From contig JACQUS010000155.1 in assembly GCA_016210125.1 (NCBI GenBank), forward strand, positions 1 to 9,169: a stretch of DNA of 9,169 nucleotides. The letters run 5' to 3'. This document shows, piece after piece, positions 1 through 5,788 of this stretch; positions within the stretch are counted from its first letter, which is position 1, and every line of letters starts with the position of its first letter. A program made the translations under genes and the position numbers. The notes under the pieces were generated by a model. That model worked only from the letters and a program-made list of their open reading frames with translations, was not told the origin of the DNA and did no database searches. The DNA is from Chloroflexota bacterium (GTDB taxonomy: Bacteria; Chloroflexota; UBA6077; FW602-bin22; JACQUS01).

Positions 1-1691
1 AGCTGCTCCAGCGCGCGCCGTAGCGTCTGGCCCTGCTCGCCCCACACGACCCGCACCTGCTCGACGCGCTCCTGGCCGTCGCGCAGCATGGCGTCGAAGT
101 CGCGCCGGACGCCCGCACCGACATTGTGCAGCCGCGGGCGCAGGCTGGGCAGCAGGCCCTGGCTGGGCTCGTGCCAAAGCCGGTGGAGCAAGTCGGCGAC
201 GTCGTGCTCCGACAGGCGGAAGCCGAACTGCTCGGTGGCCTCGTCCTCGAGGTCGTGCGCCTCGTCGATGACGAGGTAGCGGTGGTCGGGCAACACGGCG
301 CTTTCGGCGGCCACGTCGGAGAGCAGCAGCGCGTGGTTGACGACGACGACGTGGGCCGCTTCGGCATCGTGCCGCGCGCGGTAGACGAAGCAGGTGTTGC
401 GCTGGAAGTGCGAGCACGCGCTGCCGAGGCACGTCTCGGCGGTGGCGGTGAGCGCCGGCCAGTAGGCGCGCTCGGCCGGCGCGAGGTTCAGCTCGCCGTG
501 GTCGCCGGTGGCCGTCGTCTGCAGCCAGACGAGCACCTTGATCAGGGCGATGGCCTCGACTCGCGTCAGGTCACCGCGCTGGCGCTCCATATCGTAGGCG
601 CGCCGGCAGAGGTAGTTGGTGCGCCCTTTCAGCAGCGCCGTGCGCAGGCGCTCGCCCACGATCCGCCGCACGTCCGGCAGGTCCTTGTGGAAGATCTGCT
701 CCTGAAGGTTGATCGTGCTGGTCGAGACGACGACGCGCTCGTCGTTTTGCACGGCGAACAGGGCCGCCGGCAGAAGGTACGCCAGCGACTTGCCGATGCC
801 CGTGCCGGCCTCGACGAGCAGCTCACCGCTCCGGTTGAACGTCTCGGTGACGGCGCGGGCCATGGCGAGCTGCTGCGGTCGCTCCTCGTAGCGAGCGAGC
901 ACACGAGCGAGGGCGCCGCGCGGGCGCAGCGCCTCCTGCACGGCATCGGCGTCGACGGGCTGTGGCTCGGAGCGCGGCTGGAGAGGCTGTGCGTCGCGCC
1001 GGCTGGCGAGCAGCGCGTCGACGCTCACGTCGGAGAGCCCCAGGCGCTGGAGGAGGTGATCGCGCAGCGGGCTGCCGCCGAACGCTTCGCGCGCGCGCTC
1101 GCGCTGGACGGCGCGGAAGAAGGGGGCCAGCGACCAGTCGACGGCGCTGGCAAGCTGGTTGATCGCCTCCAAGACACGCAGGTCGAGCGCGTAGGCGTGC
1201 TTCTCCAGGGCTAGAAGCAGCTCCTTGGTCAGCACCACGTCGCCCGCGGCGCGGTGAGCGTTCTGACCGGCGACGCCGAGGCGCCGCGCGAGGGCCGCAA
1301 GGCTGTACTCGGCCTCGTTGGGCAGGAGGATCGTTGCCAGCTCGTGGGTATCGATCTGCTCGTTGCTCAGGCTGATGCCGTGCCGCAGGAGGCAGCCGAT
1401 GTCCTGGCTGATGGTGTGCCCGACGATGGGGTGGTCGGCGACGAACTCGCGGAGCTGGTCGGCGACGGTCTCGACGGCCGGCGCGCGCTCGAGATCGGCC
1501 GGCGCGATGCCGGTGAGCTGGCGGATGGCCAGGGGCACGGCGCGCCCGGGGTTGACGAGGGTTGCCCAATGGGAGAGCGTTCGACCGTCGCGGAACTTGA
1601 GGGCGGCGATCTCGATGATGGCGTCGCGTTCGCTCAGCCCGGTCATCTCCAGGTCGAGCGCGACGTATGTCCGGCCCACGCGTGCTCCCAT
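1..1691 (-). CDS. dinG: DinG-family ATP-dependent helicase with N-terminal DEDDh exonuclease domain (3' end outside window)
   Basis: Superfamily 2 XPD/DinG-type DNA helicase fused to a DnaQ-like 3'-5' exonuclease, the domain order known from Firmicute DinG; the expected role is DNA repair or resolving replication obstacles in the cytoplasm. The ATG at 1691 opens a frame with no stop to the window edge, giving 563 residues of a family usually about 900 long. The exonuclease residues are all visible: D13 and E15 (DLEMTG), D97 (SQDIG), H146 and D151 (HRAAGD). The helicase follows with Walker A at 294-302 (EAGTGIGKS) and the DEAH box at 476-479. Four cysteines, C362, C421, C426 and C434, sit between them at spacings like those of the E. 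coli DinG 4Fe-4S cluster. This suggests an iron-sulfur helicase that also keeps an intact nuclease active site. The C-terminal helicase motifs lie beyond base 1. No strong ribosome binding site is seen before the ATG; a possible -10 (TACAAT, bases 1720-1715 on the minus strand) lies about 24 nt upstream, without a clear -35. Confidence 0.93.
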   Translation of the reverse strand, partial: MGARVGRTYVALDLEMTGLSERDAIIEIAALKFRDGRTLSHWATLVNPGRAVPLAIRQLTGIAPADLERAPAVETVADQLREFVADHPIVGHTISQDIGCLLRHGISLSNEQIDTHELATILLPNEAEYSLAALARRLGVAGQNAHRAAGDVVLTKELLLALEKHAYALDLRVLEAINQLASAVDWSLAPFFRAVQRERAREAFGGSPLRDHLLQRLGLSDVSVDALLASRRDAQPLQPRSEPQPVDADAVQEALRPRGALARVLARYEERPQQLAMARAVTETFNRSGELLVEAGTGIGKSLAYLLPAALFAVQNDERVVVSTSTINLQEQIFHKDLPDVRRIVGERLRTALLKGRTNYLCRRAYDMERQRGDLTRVEAIALIKVLVWLQTTATGDHGELNLAPAERAYWPALTATAETCLGSACSHFQRNTCFVYRARHDAEAAHVVVVNHALLLSDVAAESAVLPDHRYLVIDEAHDLEDEATEQFGFRLSEHDVADLLHRLWHEPSQGLLPSLRPRLHNVGAGVRRDFDAMLRDGQERVEQVRVVWGEQGQTLRRALEQ

Positions 1692-1836
1692 TCTCGCGCC
1701 GGCGCGCGCTAACAATTGTACCAAGGCGCAGCGCGCGGGGGGTACTTTCCGCCCGGGCAGTACGCGCGCGCCGCCCGCCCTGGGCCGGCGTCGGCTTGCC
1801 GGCGGAGACGGCGAAGTGCTATCATGCCAGCAGCGA
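1692..1836. other. Divergent spacer between dinG and tRNA-Val
   Basis: About 145 bp with no coding potential. It holds the tRNA promoter on the plus strand and a weak possible -10 for dinG on the minus strand (complement of 1715-1720). The rest is GC-rich and shows nothing recognisable. Confidence 0.6.
1796..1825 (+). promoter_or_regulatory. Sigma70-like promoter of tRNA-Val
   Basis: TTGCCG (1796-1801) and TATCAT (1820-1825) are separated by 18 bp. The -10 matches the TATAAT consensus at 5 of 6 positions and the -35 matches TTGACA at 4 of 6. Transcription would start near 1832, a few bases before the mature tRNA 5' end at 1837, which is the normal arrangement for a singly transcribed tRNA. 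Confidence 0.6.
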
Positions 1837-1910
<74 letters not shown>

Positions 1911-1957
1911 CCCGCCCCTTGAAGCCGTCCGCCAGGCCCGCGAGACAGTGGGAACCT

Positions 1958-1976
1958 CGCCGCCGCAGCGGCGGAG
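1958..1976 (-). terminator. Small GC hairpin after the transporter stop codon
   Basis: CCGCCG (1960-1965) and CGGCGG (1969-1974) form a perfect 6-bp stem with a three-base loop, 9 bases past the stop of the MFS gene as transcribed on the minus strand. There is no U-run after it, so it is not a canonical intrinsic terminator. It could equally be a 3'-end stabilising hairpin. Confidence 0.3.
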
Positions 1977-1983
1977 CGGGCGG

Positions 1984-3180
1984 CTAGCGACTGCGCAGCG
2001 TCAGTGCCGCCAGGAGCCCCCCGAACGTCAACACGCTCACCGTCCGAAACGCGTCGCTCGCCGTACCGTGGTCGAGCGCGAGGGCGAACACGACCGGCCC
2101 CAGCGCCATGCCAAAGATTTGAGCGGCGAAGAACAGCCCGTAGGCGGCGCCCGCCCGTTCCGGGGCGACGACCTCCGCTGGGATGGCGAGGGCGGTGGGG
2201 AAGAACATGGCGCAGCCAATACCCATCGCCGCGATGACCACAAGCAGGCCCGGGACCGCCAGGCCAGGCCAGCCGGCCACCTGCGGCACGATCAGCGAGC
2301 CGGCCAGGTAGACGGCGAACGCCGCCACGATGAACGGCTTCCGGCGCCCCACGCGGTCCGACACCCCGCCCCACAACGGCGCAAAGGGGATATCGATGAC
2401 CAGGAGGAGCGAGGCGAGGAACGCGGCCAGCCAAGGTGGGATGGCGGCGTAGCCGACGAGGGTCGTCGGTGCCCAAGTGGTGAACGCGAGGATCGCCGCG
2501 TAGCCGAAGGCCGTCGTGGCGGCCAGGCGCCATAGTTCCCCGCTGCTCAGCGCCAGCGCCGGGTTCGCCACTGCACCCGCGCCAGGGGTCGTCGCTGCAC
2601 CCCGCGCGAGCGCCTCGAAGAGGAGCGCCGCGCCAGCGACCACGAGCGTGGCTCCGAGCACGGCCGTCCGCCAGCCGAGGCCCGGGCCGAGCGCCGCGAG
2701 GGCGTTGAACGCGATCCCCGTGCCGGCCGGCAGCCCGGCCGCGAAGATGCCGAGCGCCAGGCCGCGCCGCTCGTGGGGGAAGGCCCGGGCGACGATCGTC
2801 AGGGCCACGATCACCAATAAGCCACCGCCGATGCCGGAGACCACGCGCCCCACCAGCAAGGCGGGGAAAGAGCCGGCCAGGGTCGTCAGTCCCCCGCCGA
2901 CGAGCATCAGTAGGAAGGCGGCACGCCCGACGCGCCGCACCCCGTGGCGGTCGATGAGCAGCCCGATCGGGACGCAGAGCAGGACCAGCGGCGCCATAAA
3001 GACCGTCATCACGAGCGCAGCCGACTGGCGGCTCACCCCGAACTCCTGCGAGACGGCGTCCAGCAGGGGAGGAAAGACCTGGAGCAGGACCCCGAAGGCG
3101 AAGTACGCGCTGAAGAGCACGAGGTAGGCCGGCCAGCCCGGCGTGTGCGCGCCGGGCGGCCAGCGCATCGGGTGCTTCAC
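1984..3180 (-). CDS. Major facilitator superfamily (MFS) transporter
   Basis: A 398-residue integral membrane protein of normal MFS size with about twelve hydrophobic segments in two halves. The first half includes helices near 18-40, 53-72, 87-105, 108-132, 141-163 and 173-192; a cytoplasmic linker rich in Ala, Gly and Thr follows at about 193-215; the second half runs to 395. The MFS loop signature appears twice, at 73-83 (GLLIDRHGVRR, D77) and at 272-281 (GVSDRVGRRK, D275), as expected for the duplicated fold. It would move a small solute across the inner membrane using an ion gradient. The substrate cannot be told from sequence; the overall look is of the CynX/NNP-like or general sugar-phosphate/drug porters. 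The GTG start at 3180 overlaps the stop of the upstream 74-residue gene as GTGA, implying translational coupling, with GGCGGGG just upstream as a weak ribosome binding site. An ATG at codon 5 is the alternative start. Confidence 0.9.
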   Translation of the reverse strand: MKHPMRWPPGAHTPGWPAYLVLFSAYFAFGVLLQVFPPLLDAVSQEFGVSRQSAALVMTVFMAPLVLLCVPIGLLIDRHGVRRVGRAAFLLMLVGGGLTTLAGSFPALLVGRVVSGIGGGLLVIVALTIVARAFPHERRGLALGIFAAGLPAGTGIAFNALAALGPGLGWRTAVLGATLVVAGAALLFEALARGAATTPGAGAVANPALALSSGELWRLAATTAFGYAAILAFTTWAPTTLVGYAAIPPWLAAFLASLLLVIDIPFAPLWGGVSDRVGRRKPFIVAAFAVYLAGSLIVPQVAGWPGLAVPGLLVVIAAMGIGCAMFFPTALAIPAEVVAPERAGAAYGLFFAAQIFGMALGPVVFALALDHGTASDAFRTVSVLTFGGLLAALTLRSR

Positions 3181-3401
3181 CGAATGCCCCGCCGCTCACG
3201 TCGGAGGCCTTCCGGGACCCCGGCTCCCAGGTCTAGCGGATCTGGCAGCCGGCAATAGATCGCCACCCGGCCGTCGAAAGAGGACGGCAACCGACCCGCC
3301 TCCCGTAGCTCGATCACCCGGCGCGCGGCATCGTCCACCCGTACATAGCGCCCCGCCGGGACGAACTCACCCGCCCGGAACTCTTCTTCGCCCGTCGCCA
3401 T
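3177..3401 (-). CDS. Small conserved-looking protein of unknown function (74 aa)
   Basis: I do not recognise the family with certainty. The protein is 74 residues, soluble, acidic at the N-terminus (GEEEF at 4-8) and basic at the C-terminus (RRERRG), with a central patch (about 8-30) that faintly recalls small YjzC-like proteins. It has a single cysteine near residue 50 and no signal peptide or membrane segment. It is very probably a real gene: the ATG at 3401 is preceded by a full AAGGAGGT Shine-Dalgarno at 6 nt, it begins one base after the kinase stop codon, and its own stop overlaps the transporter start by four bases. Being wedged between a sensor kinase and a transporter suggests a role tied to that system, for example as an accessory or regulatory subunit, but this is inferred from position alone. 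Confidence 0.75.
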   Translation of the reverse strand: MATGEEEFRAGEFVPAGRYVRVDDAARRVIELREAGRLPSSFDGRVAIYCRLPDPLDLGAGVPEGLRRERRGIR

Positions 3402-3402
3402 C

Positions 3403-5121
3403 CTACGACCTCCTTCTCAGCCGGCTGTCCGCTGGGCGCCCGGCGGGTAGCCTCACCTGAAAGACACTCCCGCGTCCGACCTGGCTGCGCACCTCCACCG
3501 TCCCGCCGTGAGCGCGGACCAATTGATCGACGATCGCCAGTCCAAGGCCGGTGCCGGGAATCCCCGCCGGCTCGCGGGAGCGGACGCGGTAGAAGCGCTC
3601 GAAGATCCGCGGCAGCTCCTCGGCCGGAATGCCGATCCCCTGGTCCTCGACCGCGATCACGACCCGATCCTGGTCGCACCACGCTCGCAGCGTTACCGTC
3701 CCGCCGTCGGGCGAATAGCGGATGGCGTTACTCACCAAGTTCTCCAGCACTTGCGTGAGGCGCCGCTGGTCTCCAAGGACCGGCGGCAGCGTGGGCGCGG
3801 CCTCAGCGATCAGCGGATGCTTGGGCGCTCGGTCGGCGAAGAGCGCCGCGACCTGCGCCAGCAGCCGCCCCACGTCGAGCGCCTCGATCTGAAGGCTCAC
3901 TTTTTCGCCCTCGAGGCGGGCGGCGTCGAGGAGCTCATCAAGCATCGCTATCATGCGCTCTGCCTGCGCTATGATCTCGCGGAGGTGCGCGGCGCGCTGC
4001 TGCTCGGTCGATGGGCGGACGGCGAGGAGCTCGGCCATGCCGTAGATGAACGTCAGCGGCGTCTTCAGGTCGTGCGAGACGTTCGCGAGGAACTCGCTCT
4101 TCAGCGCGTCGGCCTGCCGGTAGGCCTCGACCCGCGCAGCCGCCTCGGCGAGCCGGGCCCGTTCGATCGCCAACGCCGCGTCATCCGCCAGTGCCGAGAG
4201 CAGTTGCATCCGCTCCTGATCGAACGCATCGTCGGCAGCCCGTTCGAGGTAGACAGCTCCAATAGTGCGGCCGACCGTTTGCAGCGGAAAGCAGAGCCGC
4301 GTCGGCAGGGCCCCAGCCCCGTCCAGCACAAGCGGATCGCAGGACACGGTCACCGCGCCGCTCGCGTCGTCCCGCTGGAGCATCGTCTGCGAAAGGTGCG
4401 CTTCGAGCACTGCCCAGTCCTCGTGTGGCAGACGAAAGGCAGTGCGCATCTCGAACCTGCCGGCGTCAGGAGTCAGCAGGAGCATGGCGCCGCGGCGCGC
4501 GCCGGCGGCTTTGGCGAGTCGCTCGAGAATCAGGTGCAAGATCCCGTCGAGGTCGGGCACCGCCACCAGAGCGCGCGTGACGCCGTAGAGGATCTCGAGC
4601 TCGCGAAGGCGCTGGTGGAGGGCGGCGTCGGTCCGCGCGTAGAGCCGGGCGTTCTCCTCGGAGACGGCGATCACGCGCCGGAGCATGTAGTTGCGCCAGG
4701 CCACGATCAGGTCGATCTCGTCGCCGATGCGCGCGACCGGCAGCACCGCGGCCGCCAGCTCGCCAGCGGCGACCTGCTGGTTGGCGCGGACGAGCGCCCA
4801 TAGACGCCGCCCGAGGAGGAGGTGCAACACGCCGATGAGCAGTCCGCCGGCGGCGAGCCCCAGCCCGATCGCGCCAGCGGGGCCGGGCTGCAGCCAGTGC
4901 TCGGCCGCTCGCGCGCCTAACATGATGAGTAAGACTGCGGCGAAGACCCGCAGTGCTCCGAATCGGTACAGCGGCAGGTTGGCCAGCGGTGGCTCGAGCG
5001 GAGCGGAGTGGGCAGCGCGCTCCACTCCGCTCGGCGACGCGGATGCGTCGCCGGCGGACCCCGCACCCCGCGCGCTCGCGGGAACGCCGTCGGCGCTTCG
5101 GGTGGCTGGGTCGGCCCGCAT
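3403..5121 (-). CDS. Membrane-anchored GAF-domain sensor histidine kinase
   Basis: Two-component sensor kinase that would autophosphorylate on histidine and pass phosphate to a response regulator not present in the window. Numbering is from the upstream ATG at 5151. Residues 1-60 are low complexity. Two membrane helices at about 66-84 and 92-121 are joined by a loop of only about ten residues, so there is no periplasmic sensor domain. A HAMP-like stretch (about 122-160) leads into a GAF domain (about 185-332), the likely cytoplasmic input module. HisKA has the phospho-acceptor H360 in VSHDLKTP. The ATPase domain shows the N box (N471, N475), the G1 box D503-QGIGIP, the F box (IFERF, 516-520) and the G2 box GTGLGL (533-538). 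All catalytic motifs are intact. I favour the ATG at 5121 (codon 11 of the longer frame) because GAGGAG lies just upstream, while the ATG at 5151 has no clear Shine-Dalgarno; the longer form gives 582 residues, the shorter 572. It is the first gene of an operon with the 74-aa gene and the MFS transporter. Confidence 0.9.
   Translation of the reverse strand: MRADPATRSADGVPASARGAGSAGDASASPSGVERAAHSAPLEPPLANLPLYRFGALRVFAAVLLIMLGARAAEHWLQPGPAGAIGLGLAAGGLLIGVLHLLLGRRLWALVRANQQVAAGELAAAVLPVARIGDEIDLIVAWRNYMLRRVIAVSEENARLYARTDAALHQRLRELEILYGVTRALVAVPDLDGILHLILERLAKAAGARRGAMLLLTPDAGRFEMRTAFRLPHEDWAVLEAHLSQTMLQRDDASGAVTVSCDPLVLDGAGALPTRLCFPLQTVGRTIGAVYLERAADDAFDQERMQLLSALADDAALAIERARLAEAAARVEAYRQADALKSEFLANVSHDLKTPLTFIYGMAELLAVRPSTEQQRAAHLREIIAQAERMIAMLDELLDAARLEGEKVSLQIEALDVGRLLAQVAALFADRAPKHPLIAEAAPTLPPVLGDQRRLTQVLENLVSNAIRYSPDGGTVTLRAWCDQDRVVIAVEDQGIGIPAEELPRIFERFYRVRSREPAGIPGTGLGLAIVDQLVRAHGGTVEVRSQVGRGSVFQVRLPAGRPADSRLRRRS
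3408..3415 (-). promoter_or_regulatory. Consensus Shine-Dalgarno for the 74-aa gene, inside the kinase 3' end
   Basis: The minus strand reads AAGGAGGT here, a perfect anti-16S match placed 6 nt before the ATG at 3401. It lies within the last codons of the kinase gene, so ribosomes finishing the kinase would uncover it. It is the best ribosome binding site in the window and fixes the start of the small gene. Confidence 0.8.
5001..5032. repeat. 11-bp perfect inverted repeat in the kinase 5' coding region
   Basis: GAGCGGAGTGG (5001-5011) and CCACTCCGCTC (5022-5032) are exact reverse complements separated by 10 bases. In the mRNA this is a stable hairpin about 90-120 nt inside the kinase gene, in the part coding for its low-complexity N-terminal tail. 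It may affect translation or be a composition accident. Confidence 0.6.
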
Positions 5122-5258
5122 ACGCTCCTCGCCAATTCCTAGCACCGGCATGACGCACCGCCTGAGACGACGCCGACGATCTTGCTTCCTTCCCAGCGAC
5201 CGCGTTGCGACCCGTAGGCCACGGACAGGCGCGCCGGCCCCCCCGGCGAGATCGCCCC

Positions 5259-5294
5259 GCGGGCGGGGCCGTCACTGGCGCCGGCCCCGCCCGC
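5259..5294. repeat. 12-bp perfect GC hairpin in the kinase leader
   Basis: Bases 5259-5270 (GCGGGCGGGGCC) and 5283-5294 (GGCCCCGCCCGC) pair perfectly around a 12-nt loop. The left arm can alternatively pair with GCCCCGC at 5254-5260, so two mutually exclusive folds are possible. It lies about 110-140 nt before the kinase start in transcription order. No U-run follows. Confidence 0.65.
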
Positions 5295-5300
5295 CGTCGG

Positions 5301-5332
5301 GCTCAGCGCGCCTCGAGGCCGAGGCGCAGAGC
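5301..5332. repeat. 8-bp perfect hairpin with tetraloop and extended base
   Basis: GCGCCTCG (5308-5315) and CGAGGCGC (5320-5327) form a perfect stem with a four-base loop. GCTC (5301-5304) and GAGC (5329-5332) add four further pairs after a small asymmetric internal loop. It is the middle of three consecutive hairpins in the leader. Confidence 0.6.
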
Positions 5333-5349
5333 CGCCGCCCGGGTGGCGA

Positions 5350-5367
5350 GCGCCGGCCCTCCGGCGC
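5350..5367. repeat. 7-bp perfect hairpin with tetraloop
   Basis: GCGCCGG (5350-5356) and CCGGCGC (5361-5367) pair around CCCT (read on the plus strand). It is the first of the three neighbouring hairpins met by RNA polymerase transcribing the minus strand. Confidence 0.55.
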
Positions 5368-5716
5368 ACGCCCACTCGCCCTCCCTTCTCGTTGCCGGAG
5401 TTCAGGACTCACCTCGCACCATCGGCGCGCCTCATCGGCGGCTGAGCACGTGTGTAGGCGATCTCCCTGGCCATACGTCTCTCGCCACTGCGCGCGGGCC
5501 CGGCACAGGTGCCGGCCAGTCGCCAGGATCGTTGAGCCAGGGCGTCGCCTCGTCCACCCCTGACGGCGCCCGACGGCCCCGCGAAGCCCTCCGCTGGGGC
5601 GCTCAGAATCCCGACACAACGCCTCCGGCGGCCCGCATGGTCCGGAGCTCCACGGCCCGTCCTGGCGCTCGTGCTCAGCGGAACTGCGTCGCGCGAGGAT
5701 GCCAGTGCCAGCAGAA

Positions 5717-5731
5717 ATATCCGTATATCCG
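5717..5731. promoter_or_regulatory. Tandem ATATCCG repeat, possible operator
   Basis: ATATCCG occurs at 5717-5723 and again at 5725-5731, a period of 8 bp, in a short AT-rich island within very GC-rich DNA. It lies immediately downstream of the predicted transcription start of the kinase operon promoter, a place where a bound protein would block initiation or early elongation. Direct repeats at this position suit an operator, but no regulator can be named. Confidence 0.4.
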
Positions 5732-5742
5732 AATGTATAGAT

Positions 5743-5771
5743 AGCATAGCACGAAAAGGCCTCATTGTAAA
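5743..5771 (-). promoter_or_regulatory. Strong sigma70-like promoter facing the kinase operon
   Basis: On the minus strand TTTACA (5771-5766) and TATGCT (5748-5743) are separated by exactly 17 bp, with an AT-rich region downstream. The -35 matches TTGACA at 5 of 6 and the -10 matches TATAAT at 4 of 6. It starts 17 bases after the stop codon of the phosphodiesterase gene, so the kinase operon has its own promoter, with transcription beginning near 5736. Confidence 0.6.
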
Positions 5772-5788
5772 GCGGTCGCGTCGGCCGG

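Larger units (their letters stand above)
5152..5735 (-). other. Long GC-rich untranslated leader ahead of the kinase operon
   Basis: About 580 bp between the kinase start and the promoter at 5743-5771. Open frames here on both strands give Arg/Gly/Pro-rich products with no recognisable domain, no Shine-Dalgarno and no coding-like pattern, so I call no gene. If the promoter is used, this stretch is the 5' leader of the kinase mRNA. It holds a run of hairpins listed separately (5259-5294, 5301-5332, 5350-5367) and a small one at 5500-5515 (CCGGCAC/GTGCCGG). I compared it by eye with RNase P RNA, tmRNA, and cobalamin and TPP riboswitch cores and found no match. Confidence 0.45.

Noticed and set aside
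126..1214. A 362-codon plus-strand open frame
   Set aside because: It is antisense to dinG, whose protein shows complete catalytic motifs. The plus-strand product has no recognisable domain and reflects high GC.
3508..4803. A 431-codon plus-strand open frame
   Set aside because: Antisense shadow of the histidine kinase; no domain and no ribosome binding site.
5401..5700. Possible riboswitch (cobalamin or TPP-like) in the leader
   Set aside because: No recognisable conserved core such as the B12 box or TPP signature could be found; only generic GC hairpins.
5409..5765. A 118-codon minus-strand frame in the kinase leader
   Set aside because: It starts upstream of the promoter's -10, has no Shine-Dalgarno, and its product is Arg/Gly/Ala-rich with no domain.
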